From: Thalassobium sp.
GTDB lineage: Bacteria > Pseudomonadota > Gammaproteobacteria > Pseudomonadales > Oceanobacteraceae
Length of the DNA: 64,000 nt
Direction of reading: 5' to 3'
NCBI GenBank assembly: GCA_002733205.1
Contig: NVUW01000004.1
Location: 1 to 64,000, forward strand
This document shows, piece after piece, positions 8,833 through 17,750 of the stretch. The position numbers were made by a program, and so were the translations under genes. Below the pieces are notes generated by a model. That model saw only the letters and a program-made list of their open reading frames with translations, searched no databases and was not told where the DNA came from. Each line of letters begins with the position of its first letter. Within the stretch, counting starts at the first letter, position 1.

Positions 8833-10151
8833 CAGCAATGCCCCTCTGCTTTATGCCACTGTTTCTTGCCGGCCACCCAGGTTTCGGCAACGGCACGGTC
8901 ATCACCGAGAATCATCAGGCTGAATAAGGTTTCATCCAGCGTTTTACAGATGGCCTGACGGCGTTTCATTAAATCAGTGCTGCCAAGATCAAACACTACG
9001 AAGTCGGCTTCTTTACCGCGTTCAAAATTACCAATGTTATCGTCCAGCGACAGCGCTTTGGCGTTACCCAGCGTCATCATATAAAACGCTTTCTGAGCCG
9101 ACAGGCTGCTGCCCTTTAACTGACAGATTTTGTAAGCCTCATTCATGGTCTGCAGCATGGAAAAGCTGGTGCCGCCGCCGACATCGGTGGCGACACTGAC
9201 ATCAACCGGGTGCGGCTGATTTTCCAGCGAAAATAAGCCGCTGCCTAAAAACAGGTTAGAAGTGGGACAGAAAGAAATCTTACTATTGGTTTCGCTCATG
9301 CGGCGATAGTCTTCATCATCAAGATGCACGCAGTGGGCAAATACGCTGCGCTCCCCCAACAGACCGTAATGATCGTACACATCCAGATAGCTTTTACGTT
9401 CCGGAAACAGCTCTTTCACAAAAGCAATTTCATCCAGATTTTCGGCCAGATGTGTTTGCATATAAACGCCCGGATTAGCAGCCAGTAATTCCCCCGCTGC
9501 GGCTAATTGCTCAGCGGTTGAGGTGATGGCAAAACGCGGCGTAATGGCGTATAGCTGGCGACCGTTATTATGCCAGCGGTCAATCAACGCCTGGCTATCC
9601 GCAACCGAGCTTTCCACGGTATCGCACAAACCTTCCGGTGCATGACGATTCATCATCACCTTGCCACAAATCATCCGGGTATTGCGTTTTTCACTCTCGG
9701 TAAAGAAGGCATCAACGGAGCCTTTATGCACAGTACCGAAAACCAGAGCGGTGGTTGTACCGTTTTTCAGCAGTTCGTTCAGGAAAAAACCGGCGGCATC
9801 GGTAGCAACTGCCGGATCGGCAAAATTAAGTTCGGTCGGAAAGGTGTAATTATTCAGCCAATCCAATAACTGCTCACCATAGGAGGCAATCACATCCACC
9901 TGCGGATAATGCACATGGGTATCAATCAGGCCGGGGGTCAGCAAAGCGTTGTCATAGCACGTTACCGGCAATTTCGGGTATTGGGCCAGCAGCGTCTGGG
10001 CATCATCACACGCGACGACGGTGCCGTTATCGGCATCAACAACCAATAATCCGTCGGCAAAATAATGTGCAACCGGCTCGGCGCTGTTGGCAGTACTGGC
10101 TGGTGCATGGGTGTAATGCAGAATCGCAGCGCGATAACCCTGGTAATTCAT
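8832..10151 (-). CDS. guaD: Guanine deaminase
   Basis: 439 residues, the amidohydrolase fold. The metal-binding HxH is at residues 79-81 in PGLIDTHVHYPQ, a later ligand is in QTHLAEN, then AHCVHLDD and the ATDVGGGTSFSML segment typical of guanine deaminases. It converts guanine to xanthine and ammonia in the cytosol, feeding xanthine dehydrogenase encoded in the same operon. Two ATG codons lie at 10157 and 10151; GAGAG is only a few bases before the first but at normal spacing for the second, so 10151 is preferred. The stop overlaps the puuD start. It lies 22 bases after allA. Confidence 0.93.
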   Translation of the reverse strand: MNYQGYRAAILHYTHAPASTANSAEPVAHYFADGLLVVDADNGTVVACDDAQTLLAQYPKLPVTCYDNALLTPGLIDTHVHYPQVDVIASYGEQLLDWLNNYTFPTELNFADPAVATDAAGFFLNELLKNGTTTALVFGTVHKGSVDAFFTESEKRNTRMICGKVMMNRHAPEGLCDTVESSVADSQALIDRWHNNGRQLYAITPRFAITSTAEQLAAAGELLAANPGVYMQTHLAENLDEIAFVKELFPERKSYLDVYDHYGLLGERSVFAHCVHLDDEDYRRMSETNSKISFCPTSNLFLGSGLFSLENQPHPVDVSVATDVGGGTSFSMLQTMNEAYKICQLKGSSLSAQKAFYMMTLGNAKALSLDDNIGNFERGKEADFVVFDLGSTDLMKRRQAICKTLDETLFSLMILGDDRAVAETWVAGKKQWHKAEGHC

Positions 10152-10173
10152 GGTCATGTCTCTCGTTCAATAA

Positions 10174-10710
10174 TTAATCAGCTAAGTGAATGCTGATATC
10201 CCAGCGTTCCGGAAAGAAAAATTCCTGCAGATTATTACCCGGCCCAAGCCGGTCTACGATCCAGAAATCGCTGATTTGATTTAACGCCAGCAACGGATGA
10301 TGCCAGCAATTTGCTTTGTAATTAATGCCAGCACCTTCTGCATAAAACAGTGTCAGCGTGGCCGGGTCAGGTTGTTCTTCACCATCCACCGTTTTACTCA
10401 GACACACCAGAATCAGATAAGGCTCGGCGGATGCCGGTAAAAAGGCCTGACTGCCCAGTGGATGGCGCTCCATCATGGTAATGGGCATGGGCAGCAATCG
10501 CGGCTCGGCACGGAAAATACTGATAATGCCCTGCCCGGCTTGCGGGGCATCGCCCAGCGTGACCTGCGCCAGATTATGATAACGCTCGGTTGTACCGTTA
10601 TTAATCATAATCGGCTTACCACGCGCGCTGACAAGCTCGCCAAACGGCGCAAAACGTTCTGCGGTCAGCGGTTGTGGCGTCAATTGTATTGTCACATCCG
10701 TCGCTGCCAT
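10174..10710 (-). CDS. allA: Ureidoglycolate lyase
   Basis: 178 residues with the AllA-type layout: ERFAPFGELVS near the start, TERYHNLA, the ERHPLGSQAFLP block and KANCWHHPLLAL, followed by DFWIVDRLG. The enzyme splits ureidoglycolate into glyoxylate and urea, the last step of the allantoate branch. The ATG at 10710 starts one base after the hiuH stop codon (TGATATG), which argues for this start over the longer frame reaching 10794 inside hiuH. Its partner allantoicase is encoded in the same operon and supplies the substrate. Confidence 0.92.
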   Translation of the reverse strand: MAATDVTIQLTPQPLTAERFAPFGELVSARGKPIMINNGTTERYHNLAQVTLGDAPQAGQGIISIFRAEPRLLPMPITMMERHPLGSQAFLPASAEPYLILVCLSKTVDGEEQPDPATLTLFYAEGAGINYKANCWHHPLLALNQISDFWIVDRLGPGNNLQEFFFPERWDISIHLAD

Positions 10711-10711
10711 A

Positions 10712-11071
10712 TCAGGAACCCCGGTAAGTCGAATAGCCATTGGCTGAGAGCAACAAAGGAATGTGGTAATGCTCGTCCGGCGCATCAATTTCAAACACTA
10801 TCTCAACCTGAGGATAAAGTGTGCTCAGCCCCTGCTGCTGATAATAATCGCCACAGGCGAATACCAGACGGTATAACCCTTTCTCACGCTGCTGATCGCC
10901 CAACCAGTCGATGATCCGGCCATCGTCATTAGTGCAGGCGGTTGCCATGTGCTGCCAATCAGGCGCACTGATATCAGCACCGGCAGCACGGTACAGTGTT
11001 ACTTCAACGCCCACCGCCGGACGACCGCGCTGAGTATCAAGAATATGAGTGGTAATCACACTTTTCTGCAT
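10712..11071 (-). CDS. uraH: 5-hydroxyisourate hydrolase (transthyretin-like)
   Basis: 119 residues, standard for the family. The N-terminal SVITTHILDTQRGRPA contains the catalytic His9, and the C-terminus is the diagnostic tetrapeptide YRGS. It hydrolyses 5-hydroxyisourate, made by PuuD, to OHCU. The start at 11071 follows AAGGAC; the longer frame to 11146 overlaps uraD and lacks family similarity. There is no signal peptide, so it is cytosolic. It is also called hiuH. It sits 64 bases after uraD, whose product performs the next step. Confidence 0.95.
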   Translation of the reverse strand: MQKSVITTHILDTQRGRPAVGVEVTLYRAAGADISAPDWQHMATACTNDDGRIIDWLGDQQREKGLYRLVFACGDYYQQQGLSTLYPQVEIVFEIDAPDEHYHIPLLLSANGYSTYRGS

Positions 11072-11135
11072 TACGTTGTCCTTTTCAGGCATATGTTCAG
11101 ACGGATGTCTGGCCAGGGGTTTTCTGGCCAGAGCG

Positions 11136-11651
11136 TTATCCGCCAACCAGCCCCAGCAATTTTTTTAAGCGCAGGTCGGTAATCTGCATCTGATTATCCG
11201 CTGCGTTCTGAATTTCCTGAGCGCGGTTATTTGGCAGGCGCTGCTGTAATAGCTCCAGCATCTGCCCGGCACTTTTACCGGTCGCAAATACGATAAAGAT
11301 AAAGCCAAACTTTTCTTCATATTCGCGGTTACCACTGGCCAGCGCCAGCAATACCGACTCGCTGGCGCTCTGCGCGCCACTCTGTTCATTCGCGGCCAAC
11401 GCTTTGGTATTGGCATATTTTGCGCGTAATGATTCCACATCACCAATTTTCGGGTGGGCGGTAAAAGCCTGCAGAAAATCACTCTCTGCCATGGTTTGCC
11501 AATGGCTGTGGGCGGTTTTCAGCAGCTCGTTAGTATCGGAAAAAGGACGGCTGGCGACCATCAGATCAACCCAGCGTTCAGCGGCACAGCAACTGGTAAA
11601 GGCTGCCGCCGCGTCAGCGGCGCTGAGATTATTCAATTCATCCAAAGTCAT
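11136..11651 (-). CDS. uraD: OHCU decarboxylase
   Basis: 171 residues. The family core AHPKIGD, with catalytic His66, and the NREYEEKFGFIFIV segment are clear. It decarboxylates 2-oxo-4-hydroxy-4-carboxy-5-ureidoimidazoline to S-allantoin. The start at 11651 (MTLDELN) fits the family N-terminus. The longer frame to 11714 overlaps the allantoicase end and is rejected. Only ten bases separate it from alc. The next enzyme required, allantoinase, is not encoded anywhere in this window. Confidence 0.94.
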   Translation of the reverse strand: MTLDELNNLSAADAAAAFTSCCAAERWVDLMVASRPFSDTNELLKTAHSHWQTMAESDFLQAFTAHPKIGDVESLRAKYANTKALAANEQSGAQSASESVLLALASGNREYEEKFGFIFIVFATGKSAGQMLELLQQRLPNNRAQEIQNAADNQMQITDLRLKKLLGLVGG

Positions 11652-11661
11652 AGTTGCGCCT

Positions 11662-12657
11662 TTATTCACCATTACTGATAAAACCCAATACACGCAAACG
11701 GCTGATACCACCATCCGGGTACATATTCAGCTTGATATGGGTAAAGGTTTGCTCGCCACTGATCACTTCATCTTTGTAGAAATGTTCGGCATCGGCGGTC
11801 AGTTTCTGGCGTTCAATCACCGGCACCCACTCAGAGGTTTCCTGCGGATGCTCACCTTCCGGCATGGTAATGCCCAGCAGTGAGAAACCATCCGGATAAT
11901 TGCCTTTAAAGTGTGCGGTATCCACCACCACTTTTTTAATGGAACCGGTTGCTGCCAGCTTAATAATGATCCAATCGCATTCACGGCCACCACGGCGGCG
12001 TTTGGTTTCCCAGCCATCGCCCATGTTCACGCCACGGTCGGGCATGATCAGGTTGCTCATGGAGCTGAAAAACATATCGCTGCACGACACCGGACGTGCA
12101 CCGTTTTTCACAAAAGCCAGATCCACAGGCTCGCCTGGCAGGAACCAGTTACTGTCCATCACCGCTTCACCATAAACACGGAAACGGGCAATACCGCCGT
12201 CCGGGAAGCTGTTGATGCGTAAATGAGTCCATACACCAGTGGAATCACAATCAATAAAATTATTGCTGTCCGGATTTACATCCTGCTGCGGTACGATCAT
12301 CGTCCACTCAGTGCTGTTATCCGGTGCCGTTTTGCTGTTACAGGCTTCAATGGATACCTGTTGTGGTGCATTACCGGCAAAGTGTGTGGTGCACACGTTA
12401 AAGCCTTTAATGCGCCCCTGATTACCCAGTTTAAGGACGGCCCAGTCATAACCCGCAACGCGTTTACGACGGCTTTCCCAGCCATCCATCCATTTGCCAC
12501 GATCGGTGTATTTCCCATCAATAAACACCGGAGCTTCCGGTTTGATCAGGTTTTCCATCTCGGCAAAAAAATCATCACTGCAACTCAGCACCTGTCCACC
12601 CAGACGACGGTTCGCCAGGTCAATCCATTCGCTGTAAGGATGCACTTCGTTTTTCAT
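11662..12657 (-). CDS. alc: Allantoicase
   Basis: 331 residues made of two tandem allantoicase repeats: CSDDFFAEMENLI ... DGWESRRKR ... THLRINSFPDGGIARFRVYG, and CSDMFFSSMSNLI ... DGWETKRRR ... THIKLNMYPDGGISRLRVLG. This internal duplication is typical. It hydrolyses allantoate to ureidoglycolate and urea. The start at 12657 is chosen because GAGAA precedes it, while the ATG at 12672 has no ribosome site. A 91-base gap separates it from xdhC, larger than elsewhere in the operon, and holds an inverted repeat that could be an internal regulatory site. Confidence 0.94.
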   Translation of the reverse strand: MKNEVHPYSEWIDLANRRLGGQVLSCSDDFFAEMENLIKPEAPVFIDGKYTDRGKWMDGWESRRKRVAGYDWAVLKLGNQGRIKGFNVCTTHFAGNAPQQVSIEACNSKTAPDNSTEWTMIVPQQDVNPDSNNFIDCDSTGVWTHLRINSFPDGGIARFRVYGEAVMDSNWFLPGEPVDLAFVKNGARPVSCSDMFFSSMSNLIMPDRGVNMGDGWETKRRRGGRECDWIIIKLAATGSIKKVVVDTAHFKGNYPDGFSLLGITMPEGEHPQETSEWVPVIERQKLTADAEHFYKDEVISGEQTFTHIKLNMYPDGGISRLRVLGFISNGE

Positions 12658-12727
12658 ATCGGTTCTCAACATTGTTAGACTGAATCGTTTGCATGAATCA
12701 GTTGACTGAATTATTGGACGAAACTAT

Positions 12728-12741
12728 TGGTCGCCAGACCA
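12728..12741. promoter_or_regulatory. Inverted repeat between xdhC and alc, possible operator
   Basis: TGGTC-GCCA-GACCA lies in the largest internal gap of the purine operon. The half-site letters match those of the palindromes between xdhA and the transporter, but their order and spacing differ, so it may be a related operator or only a small hairpin. Confidence 0.3.
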
Positions 12742-12748
12742 TGACACA

Positions 12749-13684
12749 CTACTTATTCAAATCCACTTGCGGCTGCAGAGAAGAGTTACTGGCCAGTCCC
12801 TCCTGCATGTGTTTCCAGCTCAGACCTTTACGGCGGCTTTTATCGTTATCAATTCCGGCGGATGCCTGCGCGGTTTTGCGTGCTGATACCTGCGCGGTTT
12901 TACGCGCCAATAACTGCGCAGCAATAGAGATCGCCACTTCCATCGGTAACTTGCCACCGACTTCTGCCAGACCGATGGGCATAGTCAGCTGCGCCAGTTG
13001 CTCAGCACTGAATCCGGCATGCTGCAAACGCAGGGTAAAGCGTTCTGTTTTAGTCGCCGAGCCAATGCAACCGACAAAAGCAAAATCATCACGGTTTAAC
13101 GCGGCCTGTAATAAATCAAAATCAAGCTGATGATTATGCGTCAGAATCACCAACTCGCTACCAGCCGGTAGCTCGGCGATAATACTGACCGGATCAGCCA
13201 GGCAGCGACAATCAATATTGTCTGCCAGATCATCCATTGCCGGGAACTGCTCAAGACGGTTATCCACCCAGATGACGCGCTGCTCCAGACCGCCCAGAAT
13301 ATTCATCAGCGCCTTCGCTACGTGCCCGGCACCGAATACCACCAGAGGGGCCGTATCCAGTACAAACATTTCTAACAGCACGCTAACACTGCCACCGCAG
13401 CACTGTCCGGCTTTCGCCGCTAATGGAATTTTCTCCATTTTCTGCGAGCAAAACTCTGCTCCGGCAAGCGCACTATCAGACAGCCACTGCCGTGCTTTTT
13501 GAATTAATTGAAATTCAAGCTGACCGCCGCCCAGAGTGTCAAACTGATCCTGTGCCGTGATCACCATTTTACTGCCCGGATCACGCGGTACAGAACCAGC
13601 ACTGCCCATCACCGTAGCAATCACATAGGATTCACTGCGTTGCTGGCAGCGTGCAATGGCTTCATACCAGCGCACAAATTTCAT
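12749..13684 (-). CDS. xdhC: Xanthine dehydrogenase accessory protein XdhC
   Basis: 311 residues. The N-terminal XdhC/CoxI domain contains SYVIATVMGSAGSVPRDPGSK and the GGGQLE motif. A Rossmann-like part VVFGAGHVAKAL begins near residue 118, followed by ILTHNHQLD and FVGCIGSATKTERF. XdhC binds molybdenum cofactor, helps add the sulfido ligand and loads it into the XdhB subunit. The start overlaps the xdhB stop (ATGA) and has AGGAG upstream. The C-terminal tail holds a short repeat, ARKTAQVS then ARKTAQAS, encoded by a 24-bp tandem duplication at 12865-12888 and 12889-12912, outside the conserved domain. Confidence 0.93.
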   Translation of the reverse strand: MKFVRWYEAIARCQQRSESYVIATVMGSAGSVPRDPGSKMVITAQDQFDTLGGGQLEFQLIQKARQWLSDSALAGAEFCSQKMEKIPLAAKAGQCCGGSVSVLLEMFVLDTAPLVVFGAGHVAKALMNILGGLEQRVIWVDNRLEQFPAMDDLADNIDCRCLADPVSIIAELPAGSELVILTHNHQLDFDLLQAALNRDDFAFVGCIGSATKTERFTLRLQHAGFSAEQLAQLTMPIGLAEVGGKLPMEVAISIAAQLLARKTAQVSARKTAQASAGIDNDKSRRKGLSWKHMQEGLASNSSLQPQVDLNK

Positions 13685-16041
13685 GCTTTGCTCTCCTGCT
13701 GACAGAACATCACGGCATTTAATACCCGCTCTGGGGTTGCCGGTGTATCCAGCGGCGGACTGATTTTATAATCCGCCACACTGGCGACGGCATCACGCAG
13801 AGCACACCACACAGCAATACCGTGCATAAATGGCGGCTCGCCCACAGCCTTGGAGTTATAGATCGTATCTTCGGCATTGGCGCGGTCGAACAACTGCACA
13901 TTAAAGTGCTCAGGAATATCAACCGAAGTCGGAATTTTATAGGTAGCTGCGGAGTTGGATTGCAGACGGCCTTTATCATCCCACAATAATTCTTCTGTGG
14001 TTAACCAACCCATGCCCTGAATAAAGGCCCCTTCTATCTGGCCGATATCAATCGCCGGATTCAGCGAGCGGCCCACATCGTGCAGAATATCGGCGCGCAG
14101 TACTTTGTATTCGCCGGTCAGGGTATCGACTTCCACCTCTGCACAACAGGCGCCAAAAGCAAAGTAAAAAAACGGACGGCCACTGGCGGTATCGCGGTTG
14201 TAATGAATTTTCGGTGTGGCGTAATAACCGGTGGTCGAAAGCGATACCCGGTTCTGATACGCCAGCGTGACGAACTCGGCAAAAGAAATCCATTGCGCAC
14301 TGTCATCATCGCTGCCAATCACTACATGGTTATTGATAAAGCGTACGTCACTGGCATTCACCTGATAATGCTGTTGCGCAAACTGCACCAGCCGCGATTT
14401 CAGAATCTGACAGGCATTCTGTGCCGCTTTACCATTTAAATCCGAGCCGGACGATGCCGCTGTTGGCGAGGTGTTCGGTACTTTATCGGTGGCCGTGGCA
14501 CTGGCCTGAACCATATCAATGTCGATATCAAATTCATGGGCAACCACCTGCGCGACTTTGGTGAATAAGCCCTGTCCCATTTCGGTACCGCCATGATTCA
14601 GATGAACCGAGCCATCGGTATAAATATGCACCAGCGCACCGGCCTGATTTAAAAACTGAATGGTAAATGAAATACCAAAACGGATTGGTGTTAATGCCAG
14701 TCCGCGTTTTTTCCAGCGGTTAGCGCGGTTAAATTCTGTAATGGCGGCACGGCGGGTGCGATAATCACAATCCTGCTCCAGCTGCTCAACTAATTCCGGA
14801 AGATAAAAATCTTCCACCGGCTGGCCATAATGGGTACTGCCGCCATCGCGGTAAAAATTGGCTTTACGTACATCCAGCGGATCTTTACCCACGTTACGGG
14901 CAATATCATCCAGCATGGCTTCGGCAAAAATCATCCCCTGTGGCCCGCCAAAACCCCGGTAGGCGGTATTGGATACGGTGTTGGTTTTACAGCGGTGGCC
15001 GATAACCCGCGCGTTATTCAGATCGTAGGCGTTATCCACATGGAACATCGCACGATCAACAATGGCGTCGGATAAATCCGGCGAGTATCCGCAAAAACCG
15101 GCCAGCTCAATATCGGCCCCCAGAATCTTGCCGCTCTCATCAATACCCAGAAGATAGCGGTTATAAAAATCATGGCGCTTACCGGTTAATACCATATCGT
15201 CCTGGCGGTCGAGACGCATTTTTACCGGGCGGTTCAGACGTCGGGCAAAGACCGAAGCAATACAGCCCCACTGGGCGGCCTGGGTTTCTTTACCACCAAA
15301 ACCGCCGCCCATACGCCGCACTTCAACCTGCACATGGTTAATCGGCAGGTCGAGTACTTCAGCAACCAGTTTCTGCACTTCCGATGGATGCTGGCTGGAG
15401 CAATACAATTTAATGCCACCGTCTTCGGCGGGCAGGGCGTAACTGATTTGCCCTTCGAGATAAAAATGCTCCTGACCTTTAACATACAGCTCGCCACTCA
15501 ACTGCAACGGCGCGGAATTAATGGCTGCCGCCGCATCGCCTTTTTGCATTCTGTGTGCGGGACGGACAATAGCGTTTTGTTGCAATGCCTCTTTAATGGT
15601 TAACAGCGGCGGTTGCTCTTCGTAACTGACCTTAGCCAGCAATACGGCGCGCTTTGCCTGTTCAAAGCTTTCGGCCACAACGGCAAATAAAGCCTGACCG
15701 TGAAATTCAACCACGCCATCGGCAAATATCGGGTCGCCTTTAAAGACCGGGCCAATGTCTTTTTCGCCGGGAATATCATCCAGCGTTATCACATCCACCA
15801 CACCCGGCGCATTGCGCACGGCGGTTAAATCGAGCGACAGGATTTTGCCATGGGCGATGGTGCTTTTACCCACCGTGGCAAATAAAGTGCCCGCTAATTC
15901 CGGCATATCATCAATGTAAGTCGCAGTGCCCAGTACGTGCTTTTCGGCGCTTTCATGTGCCAGCTTACTGCCGCTCTTACCTTTGGCCGGACGCTGACGA
16001 CGCGCTTCCCAGGGCGTTACTTTTGAAGAAACGTGACTCAT
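13681..16041 (-). CDS. xdhB: Xanthine dehydrogenase, molybdopterin-binding subunit
   Basis: 786 residues, the normal size of bacterial XdhB. The aldehyde-oxidase/xanthine-dehydrogenase a/b hammerhead starts at SAEKHVLGTATYIDD, and the Moco region shows the family's RRMGGGFGGKE, YRGFGGPQG and HLNHGGTEMGQGL motifs. The late KAVGEPPFMHG motif includes the catalytic glutamate. With XdhA it oxidises hypoxanthine or xanthine to urate with NAD+. The start codon overlaps the xdhA stop as ATGA, and the stop overlaps xdhC likewise, so the three subunit/accessory genes are translationally coupled. Confidence 0.96.
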   Translation of the reverse strand: MSHVSSKVTPWEARRQRPAKGKSGSKLAHESAEKHVLGTATYIDDMPELAGTLFATVGKSTIAHGKILSLDLTAVRNAPGVVDVITLDDIPGEKDIGPVFKGDPIFADGVVEFHGQALFAVVAESFEQAKRAVLLAKVSYEEQPPLLTIKEALQQNAIVRPAHRMQKGDAAAAINSAPLQLSGELYVKGQEHFYLEGQISYALPAEDGGIKLYCSSQHPSEVQKLVAEVLDLPINHVQVEVRRMGGGFGGKETQAAQWGCIASVFARRLNRPVKMRLDRQDDMVLTGKRHDFYNRYLLGIDESGKILGADIELAGFCGYSPDLSDAIVDRAMFHVDNAYDLNNARVIGHRCKTNTVSNTAYRGFGGPQGMIFAEAMLDDIARNVGKDPLDVRKANFYRDGGSTHYGQPVEDFYLPELVEQLEQDCDYRTRRAAITEFNRANRWKKRGLALTPIRFGISFTIQFLNQAGALVHIYTDGSVHLNHGGTEMGQGLFTKVAQVVAHEFDIDIDMVQASATATDKVPNTSPTAASSGSDLNGKAAQNACQILKSRLVQFAQQHYQVNASDVRFINNHVVIGSDDDSAQWISFAEFVTLAYQNRVSLSTTGYYATPKIHYNRDTASGRPFFYFAFGACCAEVEVDTLTGEYKVLRADILHDVGRSLNPAIDIGQIEGAFIQGMGWLTTEELLWDDKGRLQSNSAATYKIPTSVDIPEHFNVQLFDRANAEDTIYNSKAVGEPPFMHGIAVWCALRDAVASVADYKISPPLDTPATPERVLNAVMFCQQESKA

Positions 16042-17498
16042 GCGGCATCTCCTGTCTGTCCGGCGGTTAATTCCAGATAGCTTTTCAGCAACAGATTACG
16101 CGTGACCTGCAGACGATATTCTTTGCTGGCACGGACATCCGACAGCGGCTGATAATCCTGATCGATTAAGTTTGCTGCCTGTAAAAAGGTATGCTCCGAA
16201 AACGGCTGGCCAATTAATGCCTGTTCGGTTTTTAACGCACGTAATGGTGTGGCCGCAACACCGCCGCAGGCCAGACGCGCTTTCTGAATAATGCCGCTCT
16301 GTACATCCAGATACAGGGCAAACATCACCGCTGAAATATCGTCATCGTAACGTTTACTGATTTTATGCAGCGTCAGCGATTCACTGCTCTGTAATTTATT
16401 AATGCGTATGGCGCGTAAATATTCACCGGGCTGCAGCACGGTCTGTTTATACCCCAGATAAAAATCATCAATGGCAACGTCGCGGCGGCCATGATTTCCG
16501 TCAATTTCCAGCGTGGCATTTAAAGCTAAAAAAACGGGGGGCGTATCACCAATCGGTGAAGCATTAGCAATATTGCCCCCCAAAGTGCCCATATTGCGGA
16601 TTTGGCGTGAGCCAATTCGATGCAAGAGCTGAGCAAACGAAGGAAAAAGATCAGCCAGCTCATGCTCAGCCTGACTGTAGGTAACACCGGCGCCCAACCA
16701 CAACTGCTCGTCCAGCGCCTGCGTCTGAGCAAGTGCAGTGATGCGGTTAAGACAAATAATGGTGTCGAATTGTTTAAAGCGTTGGGTAATTTCCAGACCC
16801 ACATCGGTACCGCCGGCCCACAGGCAAGCATCCGGATAGTCGCACAGCAACGCTTTCAGTTGCTCTTCAGTTAATGGCATAAATAAACGGCGGCCATCAA
16901 CATCCTGCAGCGCAACCGGAGAACCATCGGCCGGTACATCGCTTTGCGGGTTAAACGTTTGTACGCCACTGCGGGCAGAAATGTCGCGTACATCACAGGC
17001 TGGCAGTTCTGCCATTTTATGTGCCGCTTCGATAATCGGACGATAACCGGTGCAGCGGCACAGGTTTCCGGACAATGCGGCGTGAATCTGCTCATCGGTT
17101 AATGCGCTCTGCTGCGCATGCAGACCCGCCTGCTGATACAGGTTGGCCAGCGACATAACAAATCCCGGAGTACAGAATCCGCATTGTGAGCCATGGCAAT
17201 CGACCATTGCCTGCTGTGCCGGATGCAATTGCCCGGCACGGCCAATACCGGAAGGCGTTAACAGATAGCGTTCGTGCGCATTGGCCATTAACGCAATGCA
17301 GGCATTCAGTGTGCGGTACTCAATACCACGCTCTGTCATTTCGCCCAGCATCAATGTGCAGGCACCGCAATCACCCGCGGCACAACCTTCTTTTGCATCA
17401 GGTTGCATCATCGTGGTGCGCAGGTATTTCAGAATGGTACAATTTGGATCAATTTTATTGTCTTCAATCCAGCGACCGTTTAGGTTAAATCGAATCAC
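16038..17498 (-). CDS. xdhA: Xanthine dehydrogenase small subunit (2Fe-2S and FAD)
   Basis: 486 residues. The first 2Fe-2S cluster uses C39, C44 and C47 in KEGCAAGDCGACT plus a later cysteine. The second uses CGFC and CRC in the GSQCGFCTPGF and NLCRCTGYRP blocks. The FAD domain begins near LWAGGTDVGLE. It moves electrons from the molybdenum site to NAD+. The start is a GTG at 17498; no ATG lies upstream in frame at a sensible place. It is the first gene of a nine-gene operon (xdhABC-alc-uraD-uraH-allA-guaD-puuD) that runs almost 10 kb, divergent from the nucleobase transporter. Confidence 0.95.
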   Translation of the reverse strand: MIRFNLNGRWIEDNKIDPNCTILKYLRTTMMQPDAKEGCAAGDCGACTLMLGEMTERGIEYRTLNACIALMANAHERYLLTPSGIGRAGQLHPAQQAMVDCHGSQCGFCTPGFVMSLANLYQQAGLHAQQSALTDEQIHAALSGNLCRCTGYRPIIEAAHKMAELPACDVRDISARSGVQTFNPQSDVPADGSPVALQDVDGRRLFMPLTEEQLKALLCDYPDACLWAGGTDVGLEITQRFKQFDTIICLNRITALAQTQALDEQLWLGAGVTYSQAEHELADLFPSFAQLLHRIGSRQIRNMGTLGGNIANASPIGDTPPVFLALNATLEIDGNHGRRDVAIDDFYLGYKQTVLQPGEYLRAIRINKLQSSESLTLHKISKRYDDDISAVMFALYLDVQSGIIQKARLACGGVAATPLRALKTEQALIGQPFSEHTFLQAANLIDQDYQPLSDVRASKEYRLQVTRNLLLKSYLELTAGQTGDAA

Positions 17499-17635
17499 GC
17501 TTACACCTGTTTTCTGCCCGACAGCTCTGTTTATCCGTGCGGCCTGTACGCTTTAAAGGCGTATTCCCGGCAGCATCGCCCGACATAGCTGAATTTCAGT
17601 AGAGAATTCTGTCCGGGGAATGCTTTGCAATTTCC

Positions 17636-17649
17636 TGACCAACTGGTCA
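17636..17649. promoter_or_regulatory. Palindromic operator candidate, copy 1 (xdhA/transporter spacer)
   Basis: TGACCA-AC-TGGTCA is a perfect six-base inverted repeat about 140 bases upstream of xdhA. A second, near-identical copy lies 78 bases away. Repetition of one palindrome in the shared control region of divergent purine genes is what a dedicated repressor or activator site would look like; the regulator is not in the window. Confidence 0.55.
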
Positions 17650-17713
17650 AGCATATAACAAAACATGTTGAAATGTGCAGCAGCAGCATGTGGCAAGCTA
17701 ATTGCTAACGATT

Positions 17714-17727
17714 TGTCCAAGTGGTCA
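17714..17727. promoter_or_regulatory. Palindromic operator candidate, copy 2 (near transporter start)
   Basis: TGTCCA-AG-TGGTCA repeats the first palindrome with one mismatch in the left arm. It is 24 bases before the GTG of the ATPase gene, where it would overlap the promoter or the start of the transcript. Confidence 0.55.
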
Positions 17728-17750
17728 GCTTTTAAATTTGAGGAATCTTA

